Origin: Fratercula arctica
Lineage: Eukaryota > Chordata > Aves > Charadriiformes > Alcidae
Assembly (NCBI GenBank): GCA_947846985.1
Contig: CANTUZ010000008.1
Location: 42,488,817 to 42,552,816, forward strand
Length of the DNA: 64,000 nt
Direction of reading: 5' to 3'
Positions 40,801-53,617 of the stretch are shown in pieces; the first letter of the stretch is position 1; each line of letters starts with the position of its first letter. A model generated the notes under the pieces. It saw only the letters and a list, made by a program, of their open reading frames with translations. It searched no databases and was not told where the DNA came from. The translations under genes were made by a program, and so were the position numbers.

Positions 40801-43800
40801 TGCTGTGGAAATTATTTGCTGCATGTCACCAGCACTAGAGCTGAGCAGTACACTCCGTCCCAGAATAGCACTGGAGTTACACAGAAGAAATTGAAGTCTC
40901 TGGCTTGTGTTGCGGTTTCAGGCACCTGTAGCACTGCCCTTGCTGTTTGCAGAGAGATGCTTTTCTCGTTTCTCTTCTGCTCTGAAAAGGCAGCTTCTCA
41001 CTCCTGTCTGCTTGGGAGCTCCTGGAGTGGGATGGAAGCGGGAGGAAGGCATGGAAGTACCTTGATGGTGTTTCCAGGATAGGGAATGGGTAACTGAGCC
41101 CCACACCAATATTTCATAATTGTTATTGATTATAGAATCCATGTTTGAGAGGAGCTTACTTAAAAGTAACTTGCTTTCAATAGGTATAAAGGGGCTGCTT
41201 GCATGCATGGATATTAAGAACAGAGCAGGCATTTTGTAGTCAGAGATGTGATTTCCTGATACTGTCTTTAGACAGACGCACTTCTAGACTGTTTCTGTGT
41301 TCAGTGTTGTAAAGCTGGGTCTGGTTGCCCACAGCATTTGTGTGTTCAGAGGACTTTCTTGCTTTAAAGATTCTATTGCCTTAAACTTCCCCCTGCTTTG
41401 TATAGATTCCTCATGTTCCTACGGTCTTTGGGACCGTGAGGTCCCATAGTTAGTGTTCTGGCATATGTGTGAGCTCATTACCTTACAGGTTCCTATGCTT
41501 ACAGTTGCTTTTCTTTAGAGAAACCAGTTTCAACTGGGTCAGGTTTTGTGTCAGGAACTCGCTTTCTGGCCAGCAAGTCTCGCCTACAAATGGCCTGAAT
41601 CCAGTTAGAACCTCCTTCCATTAGGCCTGGGCTGGGCTGGTTTCACCAGCGCCGTCCCACCCGCCGTCCTGCCCTCTGCACACCCCTTGTCCTCTGTTTC
41701 TTTGCTTGTGACAAGGCAGATAGTCCTGAAATGGAGTGACACGTCTGAGAGAAATCCAAACCAAAATGAAATTAATTGACTTTTTCCATTGACTTTAGAC
41801 CAGACCTTTCATCATTAGTCTGTTATATATTTTAATTTCATAAACTGTTTTACATTTCCCATGACAAAAGAATGATTTAAAATGAAAATGAGGAATTTCC
41901 TTATACAACATCAGATCCTTTAGTGATTTGCTTTATGAAAATTGTACATTATTACAGTGTGAATCAAATAAGATGAACATTTGCCCAAAAGAAAGGTTTG
42001 TGTATATGTGCCTAAACACACACAGCCTAAAGCCACAGGTTCTGCTTTAAAGTTTTTGACTTACTGATCATACTTAAATTAAAAACCTTATCTATGTATG
42101 TATTAAAAGCATACATATGCATTAAATGCAGTATTTCCCCTTTTCTGTATATATTGGTTCTGAAAGTATGTGAAATGTGAAGGTTCTAATGCAAGATAAA
42201 GTTGTGCTCAGGAAGAGTGTATACCTGAAGTTTCCAAAGCTAAAGTGCTCTACCGCTAGCTGGTGTCCCTGTCGCTTTTTGTTGACAGTATTGCTGCTAG
42301 CTTATTAATCATTTCTTCTGTGAGGAAGCTGCTTTCCTCTGGTTTCTGCATGCTGTGTGGGGCTGGGGTGGGAGCTGATGGGTGGGATGTGTCTGGGAAT
42401 GCGTTTGGCACCCGCACTATGCCCCTGCCAGCCACCTACGTGCCATGAAGCTGCCCCTCCCTTAGCATTGGGCAGTACTAAGCTTCTAAACCCCACAGTT
42501 CAAAAAGGCTGCTTTAAAATCTGATCATAGGAAGGGAAGCATTTATTTGAGACTATTCCTGGAAAGATATTTTAAATAGTCCCTCAGTGTACAGTTCCAT
42601 TATATTTAATGTGAAGAGCCAGAAGAGCAGAGAAGATGAGTGCTGGCTTGCAGACGCAAGCTCGAGTTGCTCACACAACAAGCTGAAAGGAGCTGGGTTT
42701 AACTGTTTGTTCAAGCGGCATCATGTGAATCTAACAGGAATTTCGAGCGCGTGGGGCTGGGAGATGCTTCCTTTTGGTTTCCCACCTTGCGCGGATGCAC
42801 TTGTGCGTGTAACTGTACACAGTGTGCAGCTCGGCTGTAAATGTGATCCGAATGCTTGACACTGAGCTCGGAAGTAACATTTTTCAGGACAGTGAGGTAG
42901 TGTAACTTGGGTAAGCTTTTAAATTATTGGAGATAAAGTTTCGTAAGTCTGCATGGTCGTTTAAATTTCAATAGGCGAGGGCTTTATTTAACAGGTGAAG
43001 ACTTCCCCAAATTTCTTAAATATCTAGTGAAAGACAACTGCTTGTATAGCTGTTTAGGCCCATCCACAGAGACTGTCCTCTGGTTTGATTGTATCACCTT
43101 AAATTCATACCTTAAATGGTGCTGGCACAAGGTGGGTATACAAGCCCTTAGTCAGGACCCCGCCTTTGCTAAATACGCTGTGGTGCAGCTCCACTAAGCC
43201 TTAGATTTAAGACAGATAAAGCCTTTTGCTTGTAAACAGGGATTACAAAACAAATGGTTGGTGTTAAAGTCACAGCTTAAATGAGCTGCAAAGTACAGTA
43301 TCCAGTGAATGGAAGTTCCTGTGGGCTTCAAACACAAGGATGTTTTCCTGCTGTTCTTTTAGGTTTATAAATACTTGAGGTGTGAGTGGTGGACGGCTGC
43401 AATCAGTGTCACTATGGCGTTGTAATAAACTGGGGATTTGATTCTAGGACTTGGACGCTGGGGTAGTTATTTGGGTGCAGACTCAGGGTTAGGTGGGGTG
43501 AGGAACTCCTGAAGGAATCTCATGTGGAGATGTTCCTCATCCCTTCATTCCTTTATAGGATCTGCTAAATAATTGCCTTTTTGATCTGGGAGTAGCAATT
43601 ACAATTTGCTGCTGGTCAGGGAAAGGTTAAGCCTTCCTCCAGGGCTATTTTTAAATGTGGCAACAACTGTCTTCGGTGTTTGTAATCTGTCCAGAAATAG
43701 ATACCACTTAGCAAGAGCACTAAGCAAAGAGAAGGGTCTTTTTCAGGAATTCCTGCTCTTCACAGGCGTTTCTTTTTCGAGATCACTTTCAGCCCAAGGA

Positions 43801-46776
43801 CACTTGTGGCTGCTGGCGGTCAGGTTGGTGACCCTGGGCCCTGCCGGAGCGGGAGCTGTGGGCGAGAGCAGCACCTTCTGGAGCGCAGGCTGAACCACAG
43901 CGGCTCGGGGAAGGGACTGTGCACAAAAACCTGCTCTCACAAAAGCAAAGGGCTGTGCTGAGATCAGGGTGTGAGGGGGAGTTCCCCCAAGGCCAAACGA
44001 AGTGAAGCCGGCGTGGTTGTACTGCGTGGACATCACTGCCGCTGTGGAGTGAGCATCTTGCTTGTAGTTTGTGTGGCATCTTATCGCTCGTGGCATGTTA
44101 AACGCAATCACTTGTCAGGCAATTCGAGTGCAAACAACAGTTTTGTACTTCGTGGGCAGGTCCCGTTAAATTCAAACCAGCCAAGCCAAACTTACTGTGT
44201 CAGGAAAGAGGGGAAAGTATCTCCACAACTAGAAGGACTTCCCCAGCTTTCTCACCTGCTTCAAAGCAGTTCATTCTTTGGGGGTTTGACGATGTTTGCA
44301 GAAAATGCATCTGTTTTTCCTATTCCTCATCGTATGTATTGGGTTATTCTTGCATATCGAGTGCTGCTACATTACGTACAAAAATAAAAAATAGAATCTG
44401 CAAAATGCGTAAGGTCAGCAAACTCCTGGTTCCCTTGGTCAGCTCCTGTGATGGGAGATGCATCTGCTCATTACTTGTGATAGCTGCGTGCCGCTGTGGG
44501 AAGAGCCAGACTTCTCATCTTCAGTATCTCTGTGTCAGTATCCCATTATGTCCAGGCTGTCGAGCTCTGGACCTCTAGTTTTAAGCAAGCCAGAGACCTG
44601 TATGTGTGCATGCAAGGCTGGGTTAGGTATGGTGTCGAGTCTGTGAGTGGCATCAGCTGCCTTTGTGGAACCATGTAAGTACGGGAAGGTGCTTGAGCAT
44701 AAGACAGCACAGTAGAACTGAAGGGCACGTTTGTACATTCAGCATGCAGGGAGCCTGGTAGGTTTTCAGGCTTGAAACTACAAAAAGCTCAAGTGCCTGT
44801 ACCAAGGTCCCCAGGTAGAATACGAACCTAAATATTAGAGGCACTCTCTTGACTCATTGAATCCAATGTACGTTTTGCCTTACTTGAGCAGGATTGAGGC
44901 CTTTAAGGTGTTATCTTCCTCAGACAGAGGAAGCTGGCAATTTTTTATTTTAAATAGAATAGAAGACAACTCTTGAGTATGCAAGACATTGTCAGTTGCC
45001 ACAGACATTTCTGGCCTATTGGCAAGAAGTAGTACTTTTAGCAGGAATTGAAAACATGTTTTTCTCTGCCAGGGTTTGAAGATTATAGCTGGGTGCGATT
45101 TCTGTGTCTGATAGTTCTGAGCTGTGAAGGGAACAGTTCATTCTTAGCCAGCTCTGATATGTGAGAAACCTGGGATCTGGTTTTAGAATATCTCTGAAAG
45201 CTTAATTTGCAATACCAAAGTTACAACACTTTGTGAGCAGTTTAGCAGATACAGCTGGGCCTGAATTACGTGCATCAAGGTACAGGCTAGCTTTTAGCTG
45301 CACTGTTCTTAGCAGGAAGGCAAAGGAGTCACTTAGCAAAAACCAGTGGCTTGCTTTTGGTTAACCAAACGCACATGTATATAATAATAATTTAATAATG
45401 AGTTTGTGATGGTATGTTTTTCCTTTATGTTGCCTGTCAGCATTCATTCCAGTGTTTCTTAAATCACTAGATACTTAATACAAGTGGAAAGACTGACTTA
45501 AAATTAACTGGACTTCAAAACAGTGTTACGAAAAGTGCCAGGGACTGATAAGATATCTATGAAACTTAATACACTTCTGCATCAAGGCCCTGTTTAAGAA
45601 AAACAAAACACACAACCCTGTCACTGTTCTTTTGAGGGCAGAGATTTAACCCCTTGCTCCACAGGTGTGTAATGAAGATGCAAGTGGCTGGCTGCATGAT
45701 GAAAAAGTACAGGAAAAGGGAAATGGAGAGGAAGTAGTTATGAATTCTAATCATGTTAGGAGAAAACCATAAATTAGGTAATGATTTATTTTTCTCACCT
45801 TTCCTGTTTTGTAATTTAATAAAAATAATAGTTTGGGGAGGGGGGAAAGCTGAAGAGAGAAGGGGAATGTCACCATGGCAAATGAGGGACCCTATTTTAC
45901 CACCTGTCTTGTCACTGCAAAGGGATATTTCCCCATGTAATGTAGTTTCCCCACATGATTTCCCTGATGTGTCTGTGGCTGGGGACAACGTTGGTAGAGC
46001 TAAGGCTAAGCTGAAGCTTGAGAGATGGTCCTCACTCCATCCTTTTGCGCATCTGGGGAAATGGGCAGGCAAACTGTTGGTTCTTCTATGTTGCTTCCCT
46101 GCAGTTCCTCTCATCGCTGTAGTTACACACATAAATGGAAATGGAAAAATGGAATGCACACTAAAGTTTCATGGGGTTTAAATCTACTAGCATTTACCAG
46201 ATTTGACGTTGAGGGGGTTGTGTAAGTTGTGCTTGGTCACCATAACTTAAACATTCTTATTTGCTTATTGGCTGGAGAAACTGCATCTAGATAACTTGGG
46301 GTGAATTGCTTTTGACAGCCATATGTAATTCGATTTCCATTTATAATGACGCATAGACACTTTCGAGGTGATCTATTATGCTGCTTCTGGGATAGATCAA
46401 GTATTGATCTTTGGCAGAGGAAGAACTCCTCGTTCCCGAGTGCTGCAGGCACCAGAAGATATCTGATGAGCGAGCTAAGTACTGTTCCCACTGCAAGGCA
46501 CAATATATTCTGTTTACACACAAAAAAACTTTTAGCAAAATATGAATAGCGTTTGAGATGAAAAACTAGCACCCCAAAGCTGCCAGCTGTTAAAGGGAGT
46601 TCAGTTCCACTTTCTTCACTGGCTCCAGCCAAAGAACTAAAAAGAACAGGAGAAGTGAATTGAGATGAAGAAATTACTTTTGTTAGGTCAATATGCTACA
46701 CTATTCGTTTTTAATTAGGCCATGACAGCGAGTCTCAGCCTGTCTTGCACTGATCGTATATTCAAAGACCATTCAG

Positions 46777-46829
46777 AATATGCTAATGTGAGGCTTTTAG
46801 TATCCTTTTAGGGATACATTTAGCATATT
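46777..46829. repeat. 53-nt imperfect stem-loop
   Basis: Outer arms aatatgctaa (46777-46786) and ttagcatatt (46820-46829) are exact reverse complements. Inner arms gtatcc (46800-46805) and ggatac (46812-46817) pair around the loop ttttag. The outer arms contain POU/octamer-like atgctaat and its near mirror. The large asymmetric internal loop makes a microRNA precursor unlikely. Confidence 0.75.
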
Positions 46830-47333
46830 AAAATCATACTCTGAGCATTAGCAAGACATACTGTACTGGTGGTTCACAGTCAGCCAGACCTGGAGTTTAC
46901 TTAGGCCATAGTATGCTCTGTGTCCTGTAAATTATTACCGTGTATATTTTTTAAATTGAAAGCAGGTCACTGTTTTCCTTACTAATTAAGGCTGGAAGCT
47001 TATTCCACTGTGCCCATCTGCTTTAATGTGCTGCTCGATAAAATCTCTATCCTTAACTGATTCATTCAAAACATACGGATACTTCTTACGTTCTTTGAGG
47101 TCTTTTCCATCAAGACAATCATGACTAAGTAATCATAAATGGGTGAGTATCATTTAGCCACTGATAGAGTTTGGACTTTATAAAAATTCAGGCCAAAGGG
47201 AATCACTATGTCTGCTGGTCTCTGGCCGTTGGTTGTGGAGCCTCTCAGCAATTAAGACCAACCATACAGGGTTACCGCAGAGTCAGGGATCCTCAGTCAT
47301 TCCTCCTCCTTCACTAAAAGCAGGCAAACATTT

Positions 47334-47338
47334 CACCT
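47334..47338. repeat. 5' target-site duplication of the solo LTR
   Basis: The 5 bp cacct directly before the TG of the LTR are repeated exactly after its terminal CA. A 5-bp duplication is usual for ERV-L-type integrase. Confidence 0.9.
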
Positions 47339-47839
47339 TGTCCTGGTTTGAGGTAAAACATAACCAACTTTCTGTTCAGTAATTTTATTTCTTAGCTAGG
47401 CCTCTTCTAACTCTCTGAAATTAACAGCATGTTGTGTCTGAAACAGGTTGTTTAAGACAGTTTGTGCCAAGGAATGGTACGCAGAGAGGCTCTTGATTAT
47501 ATTTATTGCTATAACAACCAAGGTCAGCTAATTTCATTATTTGCCCCGTTAGAGGGTTGGAAGCGGAAAAGCATAGAGGGGTCCCACCTGTGGGGAGGAG
47601 CGGACCGGACAGGTGACCCCAAACTGACCAACAGGGTATTGCATCCCATCTGCCCCATGCTCAGTGTAAAAGCTGAGGGATCAAAGGGTCAACTCTCTTC
47701 CTTCAGTGGCCGATGTCCGAGGAGGACCCTGTCTGTCCATCTGCCTTTGATCCCGATCCATGTGTTCCTGACTCCAACTCTGGAACCCGGTTCCCACCCA
47801 TTGCTGAGTCCAGCCTGGGACTTCCCCAGTGCCTGCCAG

Positions 47840-47847
47840 TGACGTCA
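47840..47847. promoter_or_regulatory. Consensus CRE (CREB/ATF site) in the LTR
   Basis: The palindrome tgacgtca is the full cAMP-response element recognised by CREB/ATF bZIP dimers. It lies in the 3' half of the LTR, 85 nt before its poly(A) signal. The sequence match is exact; occupancy in cells is unknown. Confidence 0.6.
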
Positions 47848-47924
47848 TCCTGGGAGCTTAATACAGTTTTGTATATACTGTATCTCTTCCATTATTTCCC
47901 TTTTTATCTTATTATTAATATTTC

Positions 47925-47930
47925 ATTAAA
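47925..47930 (+). terminator. LTR polyadenylation signal
   Basis: The hexamer attaaa is followed within 15 nt by the T-rich stretch gtagtttagtttcttc. This is the expected arrangement at the R/U5 boundary of a retroviral LTR. Because it points in the ERBB4 direction, it could in principle end host transcripts early. Confidence 0.6.
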
Positions 47931-48050
47931 GTAGTTTAGTTTCTTCTAAATTCGTAAATCTCTTTATCTCTCCTCCTTCTCTCCGTGCACAAGAGGCTGG
48001 GAGGGAGCATCTGTCGCCGGCCATTGGCCAATTTGGGCAGAACCACGACA

Positions 48051-48055
48051 CACCT
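48051..48055. repeat. 3' target-site duplication of the solo LTR
   Basis: An exact copy of cacct directly after the terminal CA of the LTR. Together with the 5' copy it fixes both ends of the insertion. Confidence 0.9.
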
Positions 48056-51000
48056 CCTCTCTGAGTGCCATTTCCCTCGCTCCTCTGTGCTGCAGGGAGG
48101 GCTCCCATCCTCTTTCCATCCCACTTCACCACTGACCTAGAGCAGGCCACCTTTGGACGAGCGGTGGCTAACAGCAAATCTGTCTGAAATTGGGATATGT
48201 AAACAGGCAATATTTCGTATCAGAAACAGCAACAAATTTTGTACAGGTGGATCTATTAACATGTTTCCTACACACCTGCTCCTGGGGTACCTGTTGTGAA
48301 GGTGGCTGTGAGAGCTGGTTTGAGGATAGTAGAGGTACAAGCTTTTATTATTCACTGACTTCCAGTCCAAGTTAGCAAACGGTGAATTTTCCAGAGGAGT
48401 TCAGAAGTTAATAGGAAGAGGTGCAGAAGAAGAAAGTCGTGTTAAAGAAGTAGCTGACCACCTGTGCCACCTCATCGTGGTGGTTGTTGTGTGACAACAG
48501 CAGACGAGACAGCGAGCCCCATGTGCTATTGCTCCCAGCATCCCTTGACTCTTGCACTTCATTTCTCTTGTACTACTGGACCCTAATGAGCAGTTATGGC
48601 TTCTCGTCCTCTGGAAATGCTTCAGCTTCTTAGAAGATGCGCGTTTCTTTCCCTTTGCGCTTTTCTGGCATTGTGTGAGACACTGTGCTGCAGGGTTGTT
48701 CCAACACCTTTCCTTGTTCACACCTCTGAAGGAGTGTTTCAAGAGCCAACTCAGAGCAGGACACTAAAAACTGCAGGCATTTTATAGAATTAAGTAATTT
48801 CAAAATTAATATAGCAATTTGCATAAATTACTGTGTAATCACTTTAATATTTTTTCAGGCTCCCCAAGGCAATGCTTTCAGGCATGTTTCATAGTAAAAG
48901 TGGGATGAAACAAATGAATGTTCGTGTACGTAGGGCAGGATTTTCTAAGCCAGTCAGTGGTGGTGGTGTACTGGTGGGATTTTGCTTCACTGAAGTCCTT
49001 GGTGAAAATCTCACTAGATCCCTGCTGAAAACCCTGCCCATGTAGTGTGGGGATGTATGGGTGCTGGCCCCAGCGAGTCCTGCAAGGTATGAGCACAATC
49101 TAGCAAAGAGTTTGGCTACAGGAGTAGGCTCATAGACTTCCATGTTATTATTTGCATATTTTATTTCAAATGCTTAGGCTCTTAGAGGACTAAGCCCCAT
49201 TTGACCCCATGGTTTCCAAAGATCATGTCATTAGGAAGCCTGAAAAGGTAATGTGATTATGTAGCTACAACTCCTATGTGAAACAGCCCAGAAAGTGCCA
49301 TTGATTTGTATGTACTGGCAATGGCCCCTGTGCCTTTGGAAGGTAGACTTCCATGAAGGAGCTTTGCCTCAGCTCTGGCTGTTTGCTGGGCTGGCTGGTA
49401 ATTTTTCCCATTCAGAGCACATGCGGTTTTTCTTGCCTAAATTCCGATAGCGTTACTTACCATGTCCAGGATATTAGTCTGCTAGAATGAAGAGCCTTTT
49501 CCTATCCAGTGTCTGTTCCCTGTGTTGGTATGTGTGGACTGTGGTAAGGTCAGCTCTATTTCAGCAAATAGATGGCAATTCGGAAGCCTTTCACTATAAG
49601 TCGTGATTTCTAATCGTTATGGCTCATTTCTGAACCTTATTCAGGTCGTCTTTATTCTGATTTTGTCACCAGAACTGGGTGACGCCAAACACAGCCCCTA
49701 CTCATGAGCCATTTTGGCCAGAGCCCTGGGCACAGAGCCTGCCTTGGGCTCCTGCATTGAGAGCCCGGCGTCCTGCAGCCCCTGTGTGCACAGAGCCCCA
49801 CTTCTTCCTGCTTTCACAGCTTTGACTTTATTAAAGTTGTTCACTGAACCATCTTATAGATTGCAATGTGTGGTCGACTGTTGGTTGTCCAGGTGGCGTT
49901 CAGCACTTTGAGGCCCCATAGTTAATGTTCTCTTTTGGTTAGGCCAAAGTGTAATGGAACTTTGTCAGAAGGGCAAAGAGAATTACTTGCTGGTGTCTCT
50001 TTGAGCTTGATTAGTGCCCTGTTTGTCTGCCATCTTGTTTAAATTGTTTTTTCTTTTGGGCAGACTCAAGAAGTGCATCTTGAGCACTGTAAAAAAGTTC
50101 CTGTATGCAAATGTGTTTTGGAGCTGATTTTGCTGTGCATCACAAGAGTTATTGAAGATGATCAAAGTCATACTAAGCGTTAGAGAAGATTACAACAATT
50201 ATTTCTTTATTTTATGTGTCAGTCTCTTATTTTCCTTTTTTCTCGCTGCCTCTTTTTAAATCTGCACATTTTCAAAATGGTTTCACCATTTTGTCACTAA
50301 AGATTCAGCTTTTTTAGTGAACCATCAAAGAATCAGTTATTGACTTTCTTTCTGTCTTGGCAGAAGAAGTGCTTACCTTTCAGCTTCTTCTCTGTGTAAC
50401 AAATCTACCTCATTTTTCCTTTGCTAGGCTTAAAAAGGGTACAGTTTGGTAGGACCTACTGTGCAGTAAATTAATTCCAGGCTGGAAATGAGAACGCTTT
50501 CAACAGGAAAGAAATTTTAAGAGCAAGAGATACATGTCTGTGTGTGCACTTTTTTTTCCTTTTTCTTCTTTTTTTTTTTTTTTAAAAAGAATTAAGGCAG
50601 GCATGAATTGGTCTCAACATTGCATGTTTATTTCTGTTGTAGTTTCAATAGAACTTTCTATAAAATAAAATTTGTATACACCCAGGCATGTACGTGCACA
50701 CACATGCACATGGCAGGTACTTTTATGCATGCTTACAAAAACTCCTGCTGTAAGTTTAAAAGTCATCAGTGTGAAATGCATTTATTTCCCTTGCTTGTTC
50801 TCTCACAAAAGGAACTGGCGCTAGAATCATTATGGGCCAAATTTTGATGATCTTGTTTATACTGATGATATTTTGCATTGTGAGGATTTAATGGATCTTA
50901 AGGAAAAAATGGTGCTAGCATGTTTTCTTCAGTCATTAGTAAATTTGATTTGAAATCATTGTCATCTGAATTCATTTTTAAACACAGGTGGTGTGTAGTT

Positions 51001-53424
51001 TATTTTTGGACAAAGGCCTATACAATTTCGGGTATTCCAAAGCAGAGTGTGTTCAAAAAAAATAAACACGAAAATATCCATAGGAGAGCTATAGAAATAA
51101 TACAAATTAGGTAAGTACTTTTGTATTAAATAAGTTCTTGTTCACAACTGGAGAAGAGAACAGTCTGGGGAGGAAAGTTGGGAAAATCCTCTGCAGATAA
51201 AGAAATTGGGAGGTGGTTGAAGCATTTCTGTACACGCTTATTTGGATTCATGTGAACAGCTGTTCCATAAAGCGTGTTCTTATATGCCATAGTCCAAAGC
51301 CTGCCAGAAGGAGCATGTATCTCCTGCAGATTCGACATTGTGTGTAGCATTGCCACCGTGTACACATATTTTTAAGGAAACATTAAGTATCTTTCTTCTT
51401 TGTGCCACTTCATCCCCTTGCTCTAGTTCTTTGTGTAGCTCATGCTTGTTAATTGGTTAATTGCCATGTCATTTCTATGAGCAGACCTCAAAAATGCTGT
51501 TTGCTTCTTTTCTTGTTTGGATTACTTTTAAATCTCAGATACTAGCTATTGGCAAAATTTATATTTTAACCTGAGAAGAAATAGGATTTAGCTAATTGAG
51601 CAATCTCATCTTTTTCTTTATCCCTGAAAGACTTACCGCTTTGGGGAGCGTTGAATTCCCCGTGAGGTTTGTATGTTGGTGAGGTGGCTCCACAGTTGGT
51701 GATTTGTGCCGGGGAAGTTTTGCTCAAATCCTCCCAGCTACCCTCCATAACGCCCACAGGCACTTTCATTCTTCTTCCAAACAAAATAGAGGAAGTGGGG
51801 GGAAATCAGAGAAGTAATTAAAATGGCAAGACATAGGAATCAATAGACCCTCATCATCATCAAAGCTTTAATTTATACAGTTCTTTAATTTAAAACTGGT
51901 GCTTGTGAAGGTATAGCACCAAGGTAATTAAACTGGTTTTGTAGTTTGGTCCCTTTGCCTGTTATCTTGCTGATTTGGGTGGTATTTTATTAATGATCTC
52001 TCAAGGGAGGACTACTGTAGCTGTGAAATTAATGAAATATTAATAACAACCAAAGTGAGGCGCATGATTCCACTTCGGAAAAGCCTGACCTGAATGTGCT
52101 CGGCACTTACTGTGCTCTGTGGGCAGAACAGTCAGCGCAGAGTGTGTGTGCCCAAACTGACGTGAGCGTGCTCAGCGCGGTGTCCCTGGGGGGACTCTTC
52201 TGGGTTAGCAAGTAGGAATCCACAGGTAAACCAGAGTCAGGTGTGGGCAGCGGAGCAGGATCTACAAACCTGCTGAGCTGAAAATGGACCTAAAAGAGCA
52301 CACCAGGCAAGATTAAACCTAAGTGAAAAAAATCGCAGTGGAAATCTGGAGGAAAAATAAAAAGGGACAGAGCTGTAAACATGATTCAACGAGGTGGAAC
52401 TGCCAGAGAAGTCCATCTTGGTCCTGAGAGGACAGAAGTACCCACGTTCACCAGATTCTTCTTCAAGCACCTTCCCTGATTTTTTAAAAAATCCATCCGC
52501 TAGTGCAGGTGAACAGTTGCTGTTCCATAATAAGTGCCAAATCCCCCTCTCCTTGGTGTGTTTATCATGGTACATCTTTGACTTTGGCCTCTTCAGCTTA
52601 GTTGAGGTGAAAGCTGCGTCTTGGATGTGTTTTCCCTCGGTAACGTTAGTTTGTTTGCCCTGGTCGTGATAAATACATGTTAAGAAACTGCTACTTTACT
52701 GGAGTAGGCTTGACGCAGATGTGTAATATAGTAACTTAAAATAGCCCAAACAAGGTTCGTGAAACCTGTTAGTTAAAATTTTTGCTAGGCCTCTGGCAAA
52801 ACAAAAATTTTTCAGTCATTCAGCCTTATTAGCTCTGCAAGTGTTTACGTACCTTCACGTACATAAAACAAGAACTGTTTAAAAATAACAGTATTCAGAG
52901 GATGGCCCAGATTTTTTAAGAATAACAAGTCATTTCCAATTCCTCTGAACCCTTCCCCTCTTTCCCTGAGTGTGCAGCATTTTCTTAGTTTAGAAGCTTT
53001 TTGATCATTTAGGAAATTAACATTGCAGCGGCTTCTGAAGGGATGTGCTCATCAGGGAAACCAATTCAGATAACAAAAAGGCACAATTGTTAGTTGTCTC
53101 TATCGTTATGGGAAAAAAAGACCCTGCAAGCTGATCGGAGTCCTCTGTAGCCTCTGGCTCCCAGATATCACCTTCCACCCTCTCCTTCCCATCCTGCCCT
53201 TCCCAGCAGCTCTGTGAGCAACACCACCACAAAGATGCTTCCTTGCTGTATGGACGCATGCAACAGGAAACGTGACATTGGTCATTACTGAGCCGTCTTG
53301 AGTTCCCTGATGGAAAAACTGTGCTTCCAGCCAGCCAGATGCCTGTAGATGACAGTCTGAGGAAAGGAGAGGTCAGAGAGGGAATGAATGTGCATGTTCT
53401 GGAGAGTTTTCCTATGCTGAATGG
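48056..53424 (+). other. ERBB4: ERBB4 intron 3, 48.1-53.4 kb
   Basis: Non-coding sequence downstream of the LTR. I see the pyrimidine tract at 50549-50583 and otherwise unique AT-rich sequence. No exon, RNA gene or further transposon end is recognised. Confidence 0.75.
50549..50583. repeat. 35-nt polypyrimidine tract
   Basis: Only C and T, mostly T, followed by aaaaaga. Low-complexity sequence. Confidence 0.92.
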
Positions 53425-53480
53425 GATAGATAGATAGATAGATCGATCGATAGATCGATAGATAGATAGATACATAGATA
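53425..53480. repeat. (GATA)n microsatellite with GATC interruptions
   Basis: Fourteen 4-bp units in perfect register: four GATA, two GATC, GATA, GATC, four GATA, CATA, GATA. The array lacks stop codons in at least one minus-strand frame, which partly explains the 220-codon open frame over 53017-53679. That frame is not a gene. Confidence 0.95.
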
Positions 53481-53529
53481 AGAAAGTGAAAGGAATCATG
53501 CAGCCTAATAGGTTTTCCTTGTGAGATCT

Positions 53530-53617
53530 GGTCTCAGACCTTACTTCTGACTTGGGTAAGTTATCTCTACTGTCTTTACCTTGTTTCCCCATCTGTAAAG
53601 TAAAATGGCAGTACTCC
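53530..53617 (+). repeat. MIR-like ancient SINE relic (plus orientation)
   Basis: The order cttgggtaagttatctctac, then cttgtttccccatctgtaaa, then gtaaaatggcagtactc matches the 3' part of the MIR consensus (cttgggcaagttacttaacc, then cagtttcctcatctgtaaaa, then tggggataatagt). It is degenerate, as expected for a relic predating amniote radiation, and lies about 50 bp after the GATA array. Identification is by eye. Confidence 0.65.

Larger units (their letters stand above)
26732..47333 (+). other. ERBB4: ERBB4 intron 3, central part
   Basis: About 20.6 kb with no recognised exon. Contents I can support are the 16-bp tandem duplication at 27015-27046, the pyrimidine tract at 28820-28848, an acceptor-like site at 28912 followed by a 94-codon open stretch, an ancient-repeat-like segment around 34454-34540 and the stem-loop at 46777-46829. 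The 197-codon minus-strand open frame at 45566-46159 has low-complexity hydrophobic composition and no recognisable domain. Confidence 0.75.
47339..48050 (+). mobile_element. Solo LTR, avian ERV-L-like endogenous retrovirus
   Basis: This 712-bp element begins tgtcctggtt and ends aaccacgaca. The ends are a 10-bp inverted repeat with one mismatch and the canonical TG...CA. It is bracketed by the exact 5-bp duplication cacct. No gag, pol or env sequence is present, so it is a solo LTR left by recombination between two LTRs. Internal landmarks set the + orientation: a TATA-like tgtaaaa at 47665, a consensus CRE tgacgtca at 47840-47847, a second TATA-like gtatata at about 47871 and an attaaa poly(A) signal at 47925-47930. 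The layout resembles LTRs I associate with bird ERV-L families (start TGTCGTGGTTTGAGG). It lies in sense orientation within ERBB4 intron 3. The 126-codon open frame inside it is incidental. Family assignment is from memory. Confidence 0.88.

Noticed and set aside
45566..46159. 197-codon minus-strand open frame
   Set aside because: No recognisable domain and no conserved motif. A rough estimate gives a sizeable chance of such a length at random in this much sequence.
47462..47842. 126-codon open frame on the plus strand
   Set aside because: It lies wholly within the solo LTR, which is non-coding regulatory sequence. It is not a retroviral gene.
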